From Gleditsia sinensis (taxonomy: Eukaryota > Streptophyta > Magnoliopsida > Fabales > Fabaceae), in NCBI GenBank assembly GCA_037074535.1, contig CM073465.1, positions 67,631,449 through 67,695,448 of the forward strand: 64,000 nucleotides of DNA, written 5' to 3'. Positions 23,841 through 37,700 of the stretch are shown here, piece after piece. The first letter of the stretch is position 1. Each line of letters opens with the position of its first letter. Both the position numbers and the translations under genes were made by a program. The notes beneath the pieces are model-generated. The model saw only the letters and a program-made list of their open reading frames with translations, made no database searches and was not told the origin of the DNA.

Positions 23841-25284
23841 AAGTCTGTAACATCCCCGATTTTTCTTTTATATTACTAATTGGAATTTTTATTCAGAGAG
23901 GAGAAAGCATGGTTTTAGAAATAGATTTGGAACTCATTGAATATGTGGTTTTAAATGTATTTATCATTATTTGATAAAGTGGATATTATGTGCACGATGC
24001 ATTGATTTGTAAAGCTATATACTTGTGAAAATAATGCATGACATATTATAAATGAGATTGAATGGAAAGCGTAAAGTTCATGGCGAGTTGCTTGATAATT
24101 ATGGCAAGCGTAAAGCTCATGGCGAGTTGCTTGATAATTTTACTTTTTATTTGATGAATATGCATTAATATATATGTATTTATATGTATGGATGGAAATC
24201 GACGGGTTGTATGGCTTATGATGGTACCAAATAAGGGACGCCCTATTAGTCTGAGTGAGCCAGGGGAGGGCCGCTCCAACCGGGTGACAGTGGTAATGTG
24301 GGGAGGCAGGAGGGTGATGTACTCACATTCCCTGTTTACTTATTGTGACTATAGTCGAGGTCACTATGCGTATAGCAAATGAGTTATGTTTTCATGGCAT
24401 TAACCAGATTGCCGAGTGAGGCAGGTACATTAAAAGTGATGATTTTATCTCCAAATATTAATATTTTACTATAGATTATACAGCTGAGTATAACAACATT
24501 TATTTAATAATCATACCGTGCAGCATATAGTTTTGGATATCTGAATATCCTTTGATTTGAGAATATTTGAAATACGGGTCCCATATGAATGTACTTCTGC
24601 ACTGTATTTTCTATGTGACACATTTTAAAATATAAGTACATCCATATGTTGACCTAAGAGGTCATAGGAGGAATTATTTGCTCACTGAGTTGTCAAACTC
24701 ACTACACGATATTTCCACATTTTTCAGATAAGAATATCAGAGTCTGATTCGGCAGATAGGTGATATATTCTCTAGGTGAGTCTATGTTGCTTCCAAGACT
24801 CACGGTCTTTGAATTATACTGTATTTGTATTCTAGAGTGCTCTGAACGCTACAGGCAGAATCCCTGTTTCTGTTGTATTCTGATGTTTATAGACTTGGTA
24901 TGTATATTGTGTATACATGAGAGATCCTATATGTATTTGTTCCTATGATAAAGAATTGAATTATGTATATTTATGGAGATTATCTTACATTTTTTAAAAA
25001 AAATGTTTATTTTACGTAATGTAAATTAGGGACATTATGGACTTCACGGGAGGATTAAATCATTTTACAATTTTACTCAAGTCAAACAAGATCGTTGGAT
25101 GGTTAAAATTTTATTTATATAATTTCATTGAAATGGTATTGATGTAATTTCATTGAAATGGCATTTATGTAATTTTATTGAGATGACAATTTTGTAAATA
25201 CTTTATGATGGCATGGGTATTTTGGAGATAAGGAGGTGGTAGGTGAGGATAGGAAGGGAAAAAAAACCCTGACGTTACAAAGTC
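23841..25284. mobile_element. Solo LTR of a Gypsy-like family (23846-25279) with target-site duplication
   Basis: The repeat opens TGTAACATCCCC and closes CTGACGTTACA. Both sides carry AAGTC (23841-23845 and 25280-25284), a 5-bp duplication typical of LTR elements. The interior (about 23897-25039) is the reverse complement of much of the LTR at 3402-5588. No internal region or second LTR is present, so this is a solo LTR left by recombination. A ~44-bp unit ending 'catggcgagttgcttgataa' is tandemly repeated near 24065-24142. Confidence 0.8.
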
Positions 25285-25400
25285 ATGCGCATGCCAATTG
25301 GTTTTACCAAGTAGCTATTATTTAGAAATAAAGTTTTTAGAGAAGTTATTGACTTAAAATTCTACTGTTATTAAACAACTATTTATTGATATTTTTATTA

Positions 25401-25948
25401 ATGAGAAAAAGTATATTTTGGTCTCTAACAGGTAGATGAACTTTCAATTTAATCTCTCACATATTAATGTTTTTTCAACTTAATCTTTCAAAGATAAAAG
25501 TGCTTGCTATATTACATTTCAATTAAGATATTATCCAAACTTTGATGTCAAACTTAACTTATAGTTGAAATTGTAGTTTTTTTTCATATTTATTTAACTT
25601 GGTATATCAATTAACATTTACTTAATAATGATTCGACACTTACATGGTACTCACACAAAAAAATTCTTATATAAGATTAATTTACTTGAAAAATTAAGAA
25701 TTTTGTTATGAGTGTCATGAGAATGTTAATTCAGTATTAAATGAGTTTCAATTCATATTCCAAGTTAGATAAGTGTAATAAAAAATTGTAATTTTAATAG
25801 TAGCTTAAATTTGGTGTTAAAATTTGTACGATAGCTTTACTATGAAGTGACATTATAGACATTTTTATTTTTGAAAGAATAAATTTATAAAAAATTAAAT
25901 TGAAAGTTTACCTATCTATTAAAAATCAAAATATAATTTTTCTGTTTA
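25401..25948. mobile_element. Foldback MITE-like element
   Basis: The outer ~50 bp are imperfect inverted repeats: the left end reads 'gaactttcaatttaat', and the right end carries 'attaaattgaaagttta' on the plus strand. More distant inverted similarity extends inwards. No coding sequence was seen and the target-site duplication was not resolved. Confidence 0.55.
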
Positions 25949-27054
25949 GCAGTTGATGAGGGGTAAAAACAGTATACATGTGGTAATTTGGTCAGAGAAC
26001 TTATAGCAAAGATAGATGAGACTGTAAATAATTTTTTTTTCCTTTTAAAAGATTGAAAATTCTACCAATTATATGTGTCTTCATTTTAAAACTCAATACC
26101 AATTACATCTTAATTTTATCATATGTTTGAAATTATTGAACTCATGTACCAACTAGGCAGCGTACTGCACACTCTGATGATGAATGTAACCAAATATGTA
26201 CAGTCATATGGGTAATATGTCTACCCAATTTGTAAGACTATGAGCAACAATATTCCATTTTTAGGAATCAAAGAAAAAGTAGCGTTCCCACGAAACAAAC
26301 AAAAATAAAGCAACGATCATATGGTGTGATCTGACAAATTTTTTTTTTTAAGCTGTCAAATATCATTTTGTAATCACTCTCCAGACAGGTATCCTTGATG
26401 CAGACGTCACGAGCAAAAAATCAAGACTTCCTTTGCTGTCAAAGCCTGCAACAAGTTTTACTCTGGACCGAAAAAAACTTCCTGGATTTTCCCTTGTGAT
26501 ACAGCTCATAGCAATATCCCAACTACAAAACAAAGCGCCACCCACATTTGCTTTACAGAAGGTGTAAATGGAGGGCATTTCCAGACTGCTTCGTTCTCAA
26601 TCAAAGTCACTGTCTTTTTTGTCAAATTTGCATTCTTTTTTTAATTATGCAGCATGACACAATAATTTTGTAATTAATTGTATCAATTATTTTTTTAAAA
26701 AAAATCAAATGTAACAAATTTTAATAAGATATTTTTGAAATAATTACTTACACTTTAAAATAATTATCATATTTTATTATTTAATTATATTTAACGTTCC
26801 ATTCGTTCACTTAAATTTAATCATAATGACGTATTAGTTAATAATAAAAAAAGGCAAAAAAGATATAAAGAGACATTGCCTTTGGGTTGGGTGGCTAAAT
26901 TAGTTGTTAAAGAGTTGTGCCTTTTGGGTTGGGTGTAATCACTCACCTCCGATGGCTTCAATCCTGCTGACAGATAGAAAGGCTTGCCAAGATACTGTTG
27001 ACTGTTGACTGATTGATTTGGTTTGGTCACAATTTTGTTTTTTTTCCTTACGTT
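25949..27054. other. Intergenic stretch, no gene recognised
   Basis: Only short minus-strand open frames occur (26363-26578, 26821-27030), without recognisable domains. Confidence 0.45.
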
Positions 27055-27490
27055 GTCCTTACGTTTATCTATTATTGAAGGCTATATAGAGAGTACCAAA
27101 CATTTAAATAACAAGTATATATCTGTATAATAAAAATTTCAATTAATACTTATAATATTAAATTTGAAACTTCAAAAGCCTAAGCATAAGTTTCCCAGAC
27201 TTCATAAGTTAATATAATTTTAATTTTATTATTATATATTATAAAAAAGAAAAAGAGTTTTTATTATATTTTTCATTTTTTTATATCTTAGTACGAGCTA
27301 GTGACCTCCTACTATTGTTAACAATGGCAAGCAATTTAATTTACATGTTATAAGTCGTTCTTGTTTTTGATGTACTTGAAAATACCTTTACATATTTGCT
27401 GGTGTTTTATAACTTCGATGAATCATTAATAAATTGATTATACTGTTTTTATTTGGCACTTACTTAAACATTTTGCAACACAGGTTGGGT
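27055..27490. repeat. Block duplicated upstream of the kinase gene (copy 2)
   Basis: Partner of 23050-23475. It forms part of the distal 5' flank of the receptor-kinase gene. Confidence 0.7.
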
Positions 27491-28046
27491 GAGTGAATCA
27501 TTTAGCTTTTACAAAATCTGTACAATTCATGGTTGTCGAAGTTGGGCAAATAAGCTCTTGCAAATTGCAACCCATGTTTAAATTTTAACTCATGATTATA
27601 CTGATTATTTTTTCTTGAAATTATTACGAGTCCCTTCGTATGTTCATGGATGACAGCAAGACTACCTGAGCTTTTTTAATTTTTACATAAGTTGGTATTG
27701 AAAAGCAACTTAGTTATAATTAAAAAAAATAAAAAAGTAATTTTAAAATTAACAACTTTCCATAAGTGAGCTACACTTTAATATTGTAACAACTTTTCAT
27801 AAGGTGAGTTACACTTTAATACTGTATAATCATTTTTAAGTTTTGCAAATAATTGTGCTTTGCTTGTCAGAAAAAAGTGCTTTCCAAGATTTTAGTGTAC
27901 GTCACAAGTCAAGTCTACTGCACTTGACTGTCACACCTATTTTTTTCATTATTTTCTTAATTTTATTATGATTTACCATATATATAATATGCTATCCTCT
28001 TTTTTGTTGCTCACCTTGCATCTTTGACAAGTCCGATAGGCCAAAC
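27491..28046 (+). promoter_or_regulatory. Proximal promoter and 5' leader of the receptor kinase
   Basis: A TATA-type tract 'catatatataatat' lies at about 27978-27990, some 60 bp before the ATG. That fits a short leader starting near 28010-28020. No upstream in-frame coding sequence joins the ATG. No specific regulatory element could be assigned with confidence. Confidence 0.5.
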
Positions 28047-28728
28047 ATGGGGAAACTTCGCTTCTCTGCTTTCATGCTTTCACTGCATTGCTTCGTGGCC
28101 TACTTAGCTTTGAGTAAGCCAAATATCACCACAGATAAGTCTGCACTTCTTGCTTTCAAGTCTTCTATCTTGGATCCTTACAATCTCTTAGCTGATTGGT
28201 CTAACTATTCTTCTCCATGCAACTGGGTTGGTGTCACTTGCAATACCCACCATGGAAGGGTTCAGGCCTTGAATCTTGGTGGCATGGGTCTCAAGGGCAC
28301 CATATCTCCACGATTAGGAAATCTCTCATTTCTTGCTGAACTCAATCTTCGTAACAACATTTTCCATGGTCAATTACCGAAAGAGTTAGTCCAATTGCAT
28401 AGATTGAAAGTGCTTAACTTAAGCTACAATGAATTTGATGGAGAAGTTCCAACATGGATAGGGGAGTTATCTACACTTCAACACTTATATCTACGCAATA
28501 CTAGTTTCAGTGGAATCATTCCATTATCCATATCTAACCTGTCAATGTTGGAGACCTTGGACTGGAATGATAATTTTATTGAGGGGACCATTCCACTTGA
28601 GATTGGAAGTCTTAAGTACTTGAGGATTTTACGAATTGCGGGTAACAAGCTTTCAGGAAACATACCTCAAACCATTTCCAACTTATCTTCACTTGAATTG
28701 TTGAGTTTGAGTTATAACACTTTATCAG
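28047..28728 (+). CDS. Receptor kinase exon 1: signal peptide, N-cap and first LRRs
   Basis: ATG at 28047 begins MGKLRFSAFMLSLHCF, a clear signal peptide. The N-cap follows (SALLAFKSSILDP, then SPCNWVGVTCN), and then about six LRRs ending NTLSG. The donor is TATCAG|GTATGT. The frame continues open for a while past the donor (to 28815), but the LRR pattern ends at the splice site. The length of 682 nt leaves phase 1. Confidence 0.93.
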
Positions 28729-31700
28729 GTATGTCTCAAATGATTTTTGTTATATGTATTCGTTTTTGCCTTCTTATTTATATTTGGTTAGTAAGATACG
28801 ATCAATTTGGGATTTAAACTTGGCCAAACAAATACTAGCTTGCTTAGATTTAACTCATTCAATAAATGCTTTGTTTAAATTTACTCGTGAAGCTCATTTA
28901 ACATTAACAGAGTTTTTATCTTGGAATTTAAACTTAAATAAGCCTTCATGAAATAATAAGTTTCAGTTTAAATATTCTAACTTATACATTGATATTAACA
29001 TATATTCTTATTTTATAATATATAAACATACTATAATATGTAATTTATATAAACATAAAGGCATTATAATATATATGTATTGTTTTATTCTTATTTTATC
29101 TTTAGTGAACTGAGTTGAGTAGAGCAATAAAATTTTAAAAATCGACTCAATAATTACTTAATTTTAAATTAAACTCAAATTCATTTAGTTGTTAAAAAAG
29201 GGGCCTCAAGACTTTGGGAGTAACGAGTGGGATGCAGGGATATGAAATCATTGACATAAAGCATACTTTAATTTTAAATATTGAAGTTAGTTAGTGTCAT
29301 GAAAACTATTATTTCATCGACTTATTTATTTATTATATTAGTCAAACAAAGCTCATAGCTAAGCCCTCAACTCATTTACAATTTTGGATTTTGCAATAAT
29401 ATCATCTTTGTCTAACTAAAATGGAAAGTAGTGTCAAAAGAAATTAGTTAATTTTTTATATATTCTTTCCTAAAAGAAAATTTACTAAAATTAATTTTTA
29501 GTTATTAAGATCCAATATTTTATTCTCATAAGAAAGGATTTTAAAAGCGAACGTCATGATAGATATTTTGTGGGGCAAATCATAGGATTGAAAATAGTGA
29601 TGCTAAGCTTATAATTTTAAAATTATATTAAAGATAATTTTTCATATACATTATGAAATAGTTCACTGTTGATTTTAATTTTAAAAATAATATTGAATAG
29701 GTCATATGATTAATTTATTTTAATTTTTTGGTATACTAATAATTATTTAACTAATTTAATAATTTAATGATTATAATTGTAAAAAATGAACATTAATTAA
29801 AATCAAATTATCGATGAAAAGTTATATAAATTAATTTTTTTAATAAAATTGGAGTTACAGTAAATAAAAAAACTAAAATATAAGTAGAGTAATAAAATCA
29901 TAATATATTTAAATTGGAGTTAAATAATGAATAGATAGTAAAATTATTTTATTTTAATTTATTGCCTAGTATATTAAATAATGATTTACTAAAATAATAT
30001 TGCAATTCTCATAATTGAAAAAAGTGAACGTTGGTTAAATCAAGTTATTCGTGAAAGTATAATATAAATTGTACAAAAATTGGAGTTGATATTGAATGGA
30101 AAACAAAGATCACGTTGGATTGATGCTTGAACTAAATGATATCCTAATTATATAGAATTATTTTATTATTTTTAATACTACGGTTTATATATTATAAATG
30201 GGAGTATAATTTTATTAAATAAATACTAAAATAAGTTCTAATACAAATATTATATTACAATAAATAATGAAAGAGGAAAAATTTACAAAATGATTGAACA
30301 TGAAATAGCAGATTAAGTTATAATGAAATGGTAAGATATTGAAAATAACTAATAACAATATATTATTTTAAAACTCGTAAGTTTTTAAATTTAAAGAAAA
30401 TATCATAATATACATAATATATTACATAGATACTAAAATAAAATATATTATACTCGAGCATGCTTCGTTTTTATTTTTTGCTTATTTTTGCTTGAATACG
30501 TTGGACAATGCCGTGGGTCCAAGTTAACTAGAGAATCACTTTTAAAGGAATTCTCGGGGTGGGTTTCTTTTCCTTCTGCTTTTCATTTCCTGTGTTTCTT
30601 TCCATTTTTAGTCAATTTTGGTCAGCTTTTTTTTATTCGGTTATCCAAAATTCACAATAAATGATAGATACAAACTTGAAACAGCTAGAATGTTTTTTTC
30701 CTTTAGCTCGGATATACATTCTTAATTAAATGATACCAAAATGGCAAATTGTTATTGGTGTTTTACTAGTCCTTCTTGTTTCCACTTGTTTAATGCAGTT
30801 GCAATTTGAGAAATAAGAATAGTAATATTATTATATTTTATGATTTAGCATCAAACTAACAAATATAAATTTGTCTCAAGAACATATTGACTAATGACAT
30901 GCTTTTGTTCCCAAGTCAAATTAAATACATGTGAAAATGTTGCTATTGACTTATGTTTGATGGCCATTAGTAGAAATAACAGTACGTACAAATGTTATAG
31001 TGAATAATGATACAAACAATGTTATTGCAAAAAAAAAAAACTTATTGTTTTATGTTAATATTTAAAGGAGGTATTCCAAAAGCAATCGGTGATCTTCCAC
31101 AACTAAGGATAATGTATCTTGGTGTCAACAACTTGGAAGGTACCTGTCATATATATACATATATGCTACTTGTTTATCTTAAGTTATAAGTTTAATTATA
31201 ATTTCTTCTTGTCTTATATTTTAACTACAACTCATTAATTTGTTATATGGACTGCACTGAAGATGCATTACAAAAGCCACATTTTCCAACTTTTAAAGAG
31301 CTTTAGAACTGAGTCTAAAAATATTATGTTGTTTGCCATTCTGATAAGGCAACAACTGAATGAAACTAAGGCCTCTCCGTGTCCTAAAAAAATTCTCCGT
31401 AAGCAATCTTCTTTTGCTTTTAAAAAATTTGTTAAGTATAAAGAAGGGAAAGATGGAATTTACTTGAATACATCAATTTTTCCTCTTTCCTTATAAAGAT
31501 TTTATTTTCATTTTTCTCTTTCCAAAAGACATCAATTTCACTTTAATGTTAAATATCAAGGTCAGTGCCATATGTGAGCTATTACCTTAAATTAATGTGT
31601 GTGTGTGTGTGTATATATATATTCGTTAACTAATTAAAGTTGTACAAGTATTCTTTTATAGTTTTATTCTAATATTGATATTTAATACTAAAACACAAAT

Positions 31701-34700
31701 GTTATACAGGTGAAATCTCATCATCTCTCTTCAACATTTCTTCTCTAGAAGCATTAGATCTAGGTAAAAACTCTTTCACAGGTATGCTAGATCAACCCAT
31801 CTATTACTATTACTACAATTATTATTATTATAAGAAGCACTTTTTTTACTTCAGTAAAATTTTATTTATTATTCACACTTGAATGAGTGGATGTAAAACA
31901 ATGTGAGACTTTGTTAATTAGTAGAAAAAAAGATAATAATATAAATATTAAGACTTAAGAACCACCTGCAGTTTACATTTCAAATTATCTAAGTATCCTT
32001 ATATGAGAGGGCTTTCCATTTTAAGTAGTTTAACATATATAGCATTTTAAGAAAATAAATTAACCCAGTTCAAAAAATATTTAGAATTTAATTGATAAAT
32101 AAAATTTGAGAGTAAGAGATAAGGTTACTATTGATTTCTCACGCTATTATATATGCTACTAAATTCAAACATACACATCAGGAGAATTAGAGATTGAGAA
32201 TTAGGGACTCGTCTGCAAGTTTTCATCATTATTAGTGCCTCTGATAATTGAGGTTGAGGAAAACATATAAACTCTTAAGAAGCAAATTCTTTGAGACCAC
32301 CATGAAGAAATTTATAATAGGAGATCAAATAGTAAATGGGAACCCATGAGAAAGAAGAGTGATCTACATGTATAATTAATATATAGAGAAGATTGATCAT
32401 ATAGAGAAGGATTTTAGTATAATATCTCTTTGTGTGTGTCTACATGTATAATTAATATATAGAGAAAGGTATTTACTATTTTTGTATTAGACTATAAAAT
32501 GAATAAAAGTAATAATATTAATTGAAAGAAGAGGAAATACTAATTATAGAAAATAAATTTCTATTTATTAAACTTGAAATATATTTAATGATCTCAAATC
32601 AAAATGTGTTAAAATTTTTATAAAAAAAATTCAAGAAGAAAAGTATATATATAAACTATTTCAACTTTATTTGAATGCATTCCTATAAGTGAAGCATACT
32701 TTTAGAGAAAGCTTCAAATACTATGGAAACCATTGAACGCCATTTGTTGTCATAGATAATATAGTTTCAGTACATATACTACGTATGTAAACTTACAAAG
32801 AATTTGTATTTAATTAGGATACTCCTTTGAAAAATGCATACCCACTTGATAATTAAATTTTGATACTTCTTTAGAGTGTTCACCCTAATTATAAAATGGA
32901 ACTAGACTATATGTCCAGTTCACGAAAAAATTGTTTAGATAAATTAAATTTTTCACTCTGGGTATTGAAGTGCTTCTATTATCACAGGTAGACTACTAAA
33001 AATATTGTTCATGAACGATTTTTTTACGTGAAAAAAATGATTTTTTTTTTTGCGTTTACAATACAAGTGGCGTAAAATCAAAATGCATAACCCCAAAAAA
33101 ATAAGCATCCCTCACAACTTTAGCATGTTAAAAAATAATCAAAATGCGTTTACAATCTTTTTTTCCATAATTATCTATCAATCCTTGAATGTGATGACTT
33201 GAGCATGTTATAAAATATAACCTTGTCGTTTAAAACATTATTCATATGATACTTATTACAAAACAATTAATATAATGTTTGCCTACTTAGCCTATCAAAT
33301 TGAAACAAATGTAACTATTATATATATATATATATTTGTGTTTTCCTAAAACATTAATTTTTCCCATTTATGTTGAATTAAAGGAGATATTCCAAGATAG
33401 ATTGTTGATCTTCCACAACTAAGACTGATGTATATAGGATGAAATCAATTAATATGAACACGTTTTTTTTTTCTCTTTTCATCTAGGATTTTCTTTTTCT
33501 TTTTCTTTTTCTCTTTCTAAAGACATAATTTTCACCTTAATATTAAATATTAAGGTGAGTGCCATATGTGAACTGTTACTTCTATGTTATTAAATAGACT
33601 AATTAAGGTTGTACAATAATATTTTTGTTTTATACTAGTATTGATAACTAATGCTAAAATATTAGTGTTATACAGGTGGAATTCCATTATCTCTTTTTAA
33701 CTGCACATTGCTGGAAAAATTAGATTTAAGTGAGAACTCCTTAACAGGTATGTTTGCCACATCCATTGACACTTAGAATATTATCGTATAGTTGAATAAA
33801 ATAAAATAAATTATCCTCTGTCGGTCTTCATATTTTGTACTCAATGCATTATGACCTCATTAGAAATAGTATCATACACATCTTTTGCTATGTAAGATAA
33901 TAAGCATTCATACAAAAAATTGTACAGTGAAGATTGCTTAGTATTCGAAGTATAATTAGCCAGATCCATGTGCACTTGACAATTCTACTTTCTTTATATA
34001 GAGGGCTTTCTGTTTCAAATAACTAAACATATATAGACATAATTCAACTCAAGCACTTAAAAAAATTTACCAAATTCAAAAAAAAAAAATGAAACATTTA
34101 GTTTTGGACTAGTACCATGTATATATTCGCTATCCCCCTTAGGTTCCTCTAGTGGTTTGTCCATTTTGGAGACTATGATATCTCTGGCTAATTTTTGGGA
34201 GCCATGTACTTTTTTTTTTTGGACTAGTACCATGTACTCTAGTTAGTTGATTTGCCGTGGGTTCTTTACTTTGGTGTGCTAATTTAGACAAATCAGCTAG
34301 GTGCCAATCTGTTCATTTGAAGCCCTTTCTTGCAAGTCATCTTAGGCCCAAAATGTTTGAGCCCTCTATCTCTTATTATTCGTACTCTATACGGTTTAGA
34401 TTGGGCTTTGGATGCCTTATTTGTATAATGCTTCTGGTTCAGTCTTTGTGGGCTCCAGCTCTAGCCTAAATTTTCTTTGCCTATGTTAAGCATCTCTTTC
34501 TCTTTATACCCGAGAAGTTTTTTCTTCTCTTCTGATCTTTTCATGAAATTGTGTGTACCTTTGTCCAAAAAAAAGAAAAATTAATTGTGTGTACCTTCAT
34601 CGTTAGCTTTAATCTCCTTTCCTTTATCTATGCTCATTTTTTCTGGCTTCTCGACAGTCTTGACTAGACTTTCTAAGATGTCAAATCTTGTATTTTGCTG

Positions 34701-37700
34701 AAATGTCAAGCTTTTTGCTGCCAAAGCCAAACTGTTGCCTGTGGCGTCAGAGGTCAGCTTTCCCTTTCCTGTTTCTTGTTTCTACTTTCTGGTAAATATT
34801 CTTCTCTCTGATTTCTTGATGAGTACCCATGGCCCGAAATCGCTGTCTTTTGTCTGATCTATGGTTTTTGTACCTTCGGTTACCGTATCCTTGGCTGGTG
34901 GCATCTTGGTCTCTTCTTTGTTCACCTGTGTGTTTTTCTGTTCGTTGTTTGTGTTCAAGTTGCAAGCCTCGTTCTGATAGCCATACCTACTACAGCTAAA
35001 GTAGATAAAATGAAGGCCTTCGTGTTCTATATTGAGGAGGTGCTTCCTTAGTTGTAATCTGGAGATGAGTTTCTTTCTAGGATCAAGCTCAATGCAAATT
35101 CTGGCTAACTTTCCTCTCTCCACTCCTATTGCATATCCTAAATCAAAAATCATTTTGTTCATGGTATAGGTATCAACTTTTAGAGTTTTACCCACCTTAT
35201 CTTCCAACCTCCATAGGAAATGATAGTTATAGTATTGGATAGGCAGCCAAAGTATTCTGATCCAAACTGTTACCTTTTTGAACTGGTCTTATAAGGGGCT
35301 GAAATCTAGTCTTCATCTCTGAACTACAAGATAATGATCTACAATCATCCACAGTCTCTCATATAAAACATAGTGATAATCTTCAATGGTTTTGAAATTT
35401 ACCAGATAGTAATCATTGCCAATATCTATCAGCTTGAATGTGCCAGTAAGGGGCCACAGTTTAGATAATCTGTCCTTTAAGTACCTAAATCCAATTCCCT
35501 TGTCCATCAATTTTATTATCAACGATTTCTTCCACGGTTTTATAGTATGCTCTGTGTTCCTTTGGGGATAATTCAATGATAGGGAACATAGAGTCTTCCT
35601 AGCGTAGTCTGAAAAGCTGTCTTCTGATTCCTCTCAGGTGTGTTGGGATGTTGGCTATTCCATTAAAACCCAAGAGTCTATCCTGGTAGGATGAGCCTAT
35701 TGTTGCTTTGTCCTTCCCTTCCTCCCCTGAAGCTATTTTCTAATTTACCATGGTAGTGGTGGTATTGGGGTTGAACATTGGACCTGAGGTGGGTCTGGGG
35801 CTTTTAGGAGTTTTTTCCTTTTGGTCTTCCTTCAAGTTCCCTTCCTATATAGCTCTGGAAACCAACCCAATGGTTTCTTCACCCATAATCTCATTCATGG
35901 GCTCCTCTGGAGCTTCAGAAGCTTTAATTGCCTTGCAGCTCATGCTAATTGATCTTTTTCTTCTTTGGAAAGTAGTTTTCCTCAGGTCTCAGAGGTGTTC
36001 CGTTTGTGTTCTATTCCGGCCATTATCTGGTGAAAAAATTTTGGTTAAAAATATGATAATGAAACTGTCGTATCTATTAAACTCGTAAGTTTTTAAATTT
36101 GAAGAAAATATTATAATATACATAACATATTACTCAAATACTAAAATGAAATATATTATACTCAAGCAGGCTTCTAGGGTGGGTTTCTCTTTCTCCTGTT
36201 TTTCATTTCTTGTGTTTTCTTCCCATGTTTAGTCAATTTTGGTCAGCTTTTTTTATTATTGGGTTATGGAAAATTCACAATAAATGGTAGATACAAACTT
36301 GAAACAGCAAAAATATTTTTTTACTTTAGCTCAGATCTATATTTTTAATTAAATGATACCAAAATGGCAATTTCTTGTTGGTGCTCTTCTAGTCCTTCTT
36401 GTTTTCACTTGTTTAATGCAGTTGCAATTTGAGAAATAAGAATAGTGATATTGTTATATTTTATGATTTAACAACACGCCAACAAATATAAATTTGTCTC
36501 AAGAACATATTGACTAATACCGTTCCTTTGTTCGCAAGTCAAATTAAATGCATGTGAAAATGTTTCTACTGACTTATGTTTGATGGCCGTTAGTGGAAAT
36601 AATGATACGCACAAATGTTACAGTGAATAATGATGCATACAATATTATTGCAAAAAAAAATATTCATTGTTCTTCTTTAATATTTGAAGGAGGCATTCCA
36701 AAAGAAATTAGTGATCTTCCACAACTGAGGACAATGTATCTTTATAACAATAACTTGGAAGGTATGATTTTTAATTATGCCTGTCATATATATATATATA
36801 TATATACATATATGCTAATTGTTTGATGGCCGTTAGTGGAAATAATGATACGCACAAATGTTACAGTGAATAATGATGCATACAATATTATTGCAAAAAA
36901 AAAATTCATTGTTCTTCTTTAATATTTGAAGGAGGCATTCCAAAAGAAATTAGTGATCTTCCACAACTGAGGACAATGTATCTTAATAAAAATAACTTGG
37001 AAGGTATGATTTTTAATTATGCCTGTCATATATATACATATATGCTAATTGTTTATCTTAGATTACATGTTTATAATTTCTTATTGTCTTATATTTTAAC
37101 TACAGCTCGTTAATTATTTAAATGCTACCTCATATTGTCATTCCAATAGAATGACGACTGACACAGTACAAGAATTATAGAAGCAACATTTTCAATTTTT
37201 GAAGAGCTTTAGAATTGAGCTTAATAATATTATGTGGTTTGGCTTTCTAAGAAGGGAACAACTAAGGAAAATGGGGCATCACAGTTCCCACTGTACCTCC
37301 CAGTGTCCTAAAACTCCATTAGCCATCTTTTATGGCTTTTTAAAAATTTGTTGAGTCTAGAGAAGGGAAAGATGAAATTAATTAACATGAATGCATCAAA
37401 ATTTCCTCTTTTCTTCTCAAGATTTTATTTTCATTTGCCTTTTTTCAAAAGACACCAATTTCATTTTAATGTTAAATATCAAGGTCAGTGCCCTCCATAA
37501 GCAATCTTCTATTGCTTTTAAAAATTTCTTAAGTCTAAAAAAGGGAAAGATGGAATCAGTTACATGAATACATCAATTTTTCCTCTTTTCTTATAAAGAT
37601 TTTATTTGCATTTTCCTCTTTCTCAAAGATTCCATTTCTCTTTAATGTTAAATATCAAGGCCGGTACCATATGTGAGCCATTACCTTAAATTAATGTAAA

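Larger units (their letters stand above)
30360..32720 (+). repeat. Two-exon module, copy 1 (contains exons 2 and 3)
   Basis: Introns and exons together align by eye with 36070-38700 and, in shorter form, with 33360-33960. Shared markers include 'gtcaattttggtcagctttt' (about 30612 and 36232), 'aaatatcaaggtcagtgcc' (31552) and 'gagggctttccattttaa' (about 32007 and 38099). Confidence 0.75.
33360..33960 (+). repeat. Two-exon module, copy 2 (dead exon plus exon 4)
   Basis: A shortened copy of the module. Its first exon is dead (33384) and its second is intact (33676). The spacer carries 'aaatattaaggtgagtgcc', matching the other copies. Confidence 0.7.
36578..37050 (+). repeat. Recent 243-bp tandem duplication carrying an LRR exon
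   Basis: The unit beginning 'gtttgatggccgttagtgg' starts at 36578 and again at 36821. The copies differ only at a few bases, in the length of an A run and in a TA microsatellite. Each contains one complete 72-nt LRR exon with its acceptor and donor. Confidence 0.92.
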
